DNA of 18,246 nucleotides, from positions 1,969 through 20,214 of the forward strand of contig QZLH01001908.1 of the NCBI GenBank assembly GCA_003833135.1. The letters run 5' to 3'. Numbering within the stretch: position 1 is the stretch's first letter; every line of letters begins with the position of its first letter. A program made the position numbers and the translations under genes. Positions 17,191 to 18,246 of this stretch are shown in pieces. Under the pieces are notes generated by a model. It worked only from the letters and a program-made list of their open reading frames with translations, was not told the origin of the DNA and made no database searches. Origin of the DNA: Oehlia diaphana (Eukaryota; Glomeromycota; Glomeromycetes; Glomerales; Glomeraceae).

Positions 17191-17399
17191 CACACGTTAA
17201 ATAAGCAAAAATAGGCAAAAAAATGGTGCAAATTGCACAAACTATTTGCAAATTTGTATAAACTATTTACAAATAGTATAGATTAATTCGCAAATAGCCG
17301 AAAACAGCCAAGAATAGCCAAGAATAGCCAAGAATAGCCAAGAATAGCCATTGCTTTTCACGCCATTTTTTTTGCCAATTTTTAGCATTTTGACCTGTG
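17191..17399. mobile_element. MITE with CACAGGTCAAAA-type ends and internal 10-bp array
   Basis: The left end cacacgttaaataagc then aaaaataggcaaaaaaatgg (17191-17226) matches the inverted right end cacaggtcaaaatgct then aaaaattggcaaaaaaaatgg (from 17399), with few mismatches. A third copy of the end, CACAGGTCAAAA, starts at 18233 and runs off the window. No target duplication could be fixed. Confidence 0.65.
17306..17350. repeat. 10-bp tandem repeat AGCCAAGAAT, 4.5 copies
   Basis: There are four exact AGCCAAGAAT units plus AGCCA, with degenerate forms just before (atagccgaaaac). It lies inside the 17191-17399 element. Confidence 0.9.
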
Positions 17400-17499
17400 A
17401 AGGTAATCAAGTATGACGATTATAATATCATGTGAGATAAATATTACATAATTATCCAGGTAAACGCAAGTAAAAAAAATCATTTTCAATTTTTTCATG

Positions 17500-17905
17500 A
17501 TGGAAAACAATGGAGAGTGTTTACAGAAAAGAGTATTGCAACAAACAACACTTAATTTTCCTGTATTATCTTATACACATTTTGATTCAAGTAATATATA
17601 AAAAGGGTAAAAATAAACTTGTAGACCATATAGTCTATGGAAAAATTGCAAACAATGAAAAAGAAACTACACCTCTTAAACCAATAAAGCAACTAAAACA
17701 AATAACCCTAAATTTTTTTTCAATTACTAATAATATTTGTAAAAAACGTTTTTTTAGTGATATTGATACTGATGATAATGGTACAAATATTGATGAAGAA
17801 TCTAATGATGATAAATATAGCAATGATGAATATAATGCAGTTTCGCGTGATGAAAAACCTCATATATATCCTAAGAAAAAGAAATTACATCAGGAAATTA
17901 TATAG
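17500..17905 (+). CDS. Acidic hypothetical ORF, frame broken once
   Basis: ATG 17500 starts a protein-like frame (MENNGECLQKRVLQQTTLNF...) of 33 codons ending at TAA 17599-17601. From about 17600 another frame continues (KKGKNKLVDHIVYGKIANNE..., KQITLNFFSITNN, an acidic stretch rich in D/N/E around 17755-17830, then KPHIYPKKKK) to TAG at 17903-17905. They can be joined by one extra base in the TATATAAAAA run near 17596-17605. Alternatively, a 34-nt GTAATA...TTGTAG segment (17591-17624) could be an intron, giving 123 residues, though that is shorter than the other introns here. QTTLNF and QITLNFF resemble degenerate PCNA-interaction (PIP) boxes. The family is unknown. The gene sits between transposon ends, so transposon origin or a pseudogene are both possible. 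Confidence 0.45.
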
Positions 17906-18023
17906 TGCGAAAAGTTGCGCAAGTTTACACATCATAATATTTGTAAGCTTTCAGATCTGCCGCAAGTTTGCGTAAGCGTAATATTTTATAACTTTTTAAA
18001 ATATTTCGAAATATTACGATATG

Positions 18024-18246
18024 TAAGGTTGCCTGCCGAAACTCATTTGACCTGGTGCCGAAAGTCGAAACTGGTTTATTAATGCCGAAACTGCCGAAAT
18101 GCCAAAATGCCGAAACTGCCGAAACTGCCAAAACTTGCCGAATTGCCGTAACCTGCCGTAATTGCCGAAATAGTTTCGGCATTCGACATTTCGTCACTAT
18201 TTCTTAATGATTTAATTAAAGTTTCAGCATTTCACAGGTCAAAAAA
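18024..18246 (+). mobile_element. Left part of a second hAT-like element, TAAGGTTGCCTG end
   Basis: TAAGGTTGCCTGCCGAAAC at 18024-18042 matches the left end of the 10873-11112 element with one substitution. It is followed by many GCCGAAACT/GCCGAAATG units to about 18180. The element is longer than the 240-bp member or runs out of the window. The minus-strand open frame at 17925-18197 is a translation of this repeat. The last 14 bases (CACAGGTCAAAAAA) look like the start of another element of the 17191 family. Confidence 0.7.

Noticed and set aside
17925..18197. 90-codon minus-strand open frame
   Set aside because: It translates the GCCGAAACT repeats of the hAT-like element and has no independent support.
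1..18246. tRNA, rRNA, CRISPR array or bacterial defence genes
   Set aside because: I saw no B-box-like GGTTCRANNC in a foldable context, no rRNA core sequence, and no regularly spaced repeats with unique spacers. The intron-bearing genes show that this is eukaryotic DNA.

Overview
The window looks like nuclear DNA of an AT-rich eukaryotic microbe. I infer an early-diverging fungus, most likely an arbuscular mycorrhizal fungus (Glomeromycotina, Rhizophagus-like). The reasons are very AT-rich intergenic DNA, short GT-AG introns of 61-80 nt in every intact gene, a fungal-type short-chain dehydrogenase, and many small DNA-transposon relics beside a decayed SWIM/zinc-knuckle (FAR1/MULE-like) transposase. 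There is no prokaryotic operon, CRISPR array, rRNA or tRNA that I can support.

Layout. 1-2208: repeat-rich intergenic DNA with a 310-bp foldback built of 11-bp GATATC units and a 142-bp MITE with 8-bp target duplications. 2223-3317 (-): five-exon short-chain dehydrogenase/reductase with an intact catalytic tetrad. 3607-3926 (-): small Asn/Gln-rich gene that reads well but is interrupted once. 5355-6161 (+): two-exon gene for a 243-residue protein with an Arg/Ser-rich N-terminus and a CxCxxC motif, preceded by a TATA box and a perfect 9-bp dyad. 6320-13500: about 7 kb without a convincing gene, filled with non-autonomous transposons, foldbacks and short-unit arrays. 13639-15042 (-): three-exon gene for a 425-residue unknown protein. 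15043-15370: compact divergent promoter with an 18-bp perfect palindrome, a CACGTG box and a TATA box for each side; the rightward gene is only a 21-codon stub that soon runs into a repeat. 15847-16905 (-): transposase pseudogene. 17191-18246: a MITE, a frame-broken acidic ORF and the left end of a second hAT-like element.

The genes do not form a pathway; they are ordinary single genes separated by transposon relics. The most informative signals are (i) two hAT-like non-autonomous elements with recognisable 8-bp target duplications, (ii) several near-perfect inverted repeats and hairpins that could yield double-stranded RNA if transcribed, (iii) repeat arrays whose units flip orientation at a centre, and (iv) three otherwise protein-like reading frames each broken by what looks like one base in a low-complexity run. 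I found no clear new biological system; the foldback arrays are the best candidates for something undescribed.
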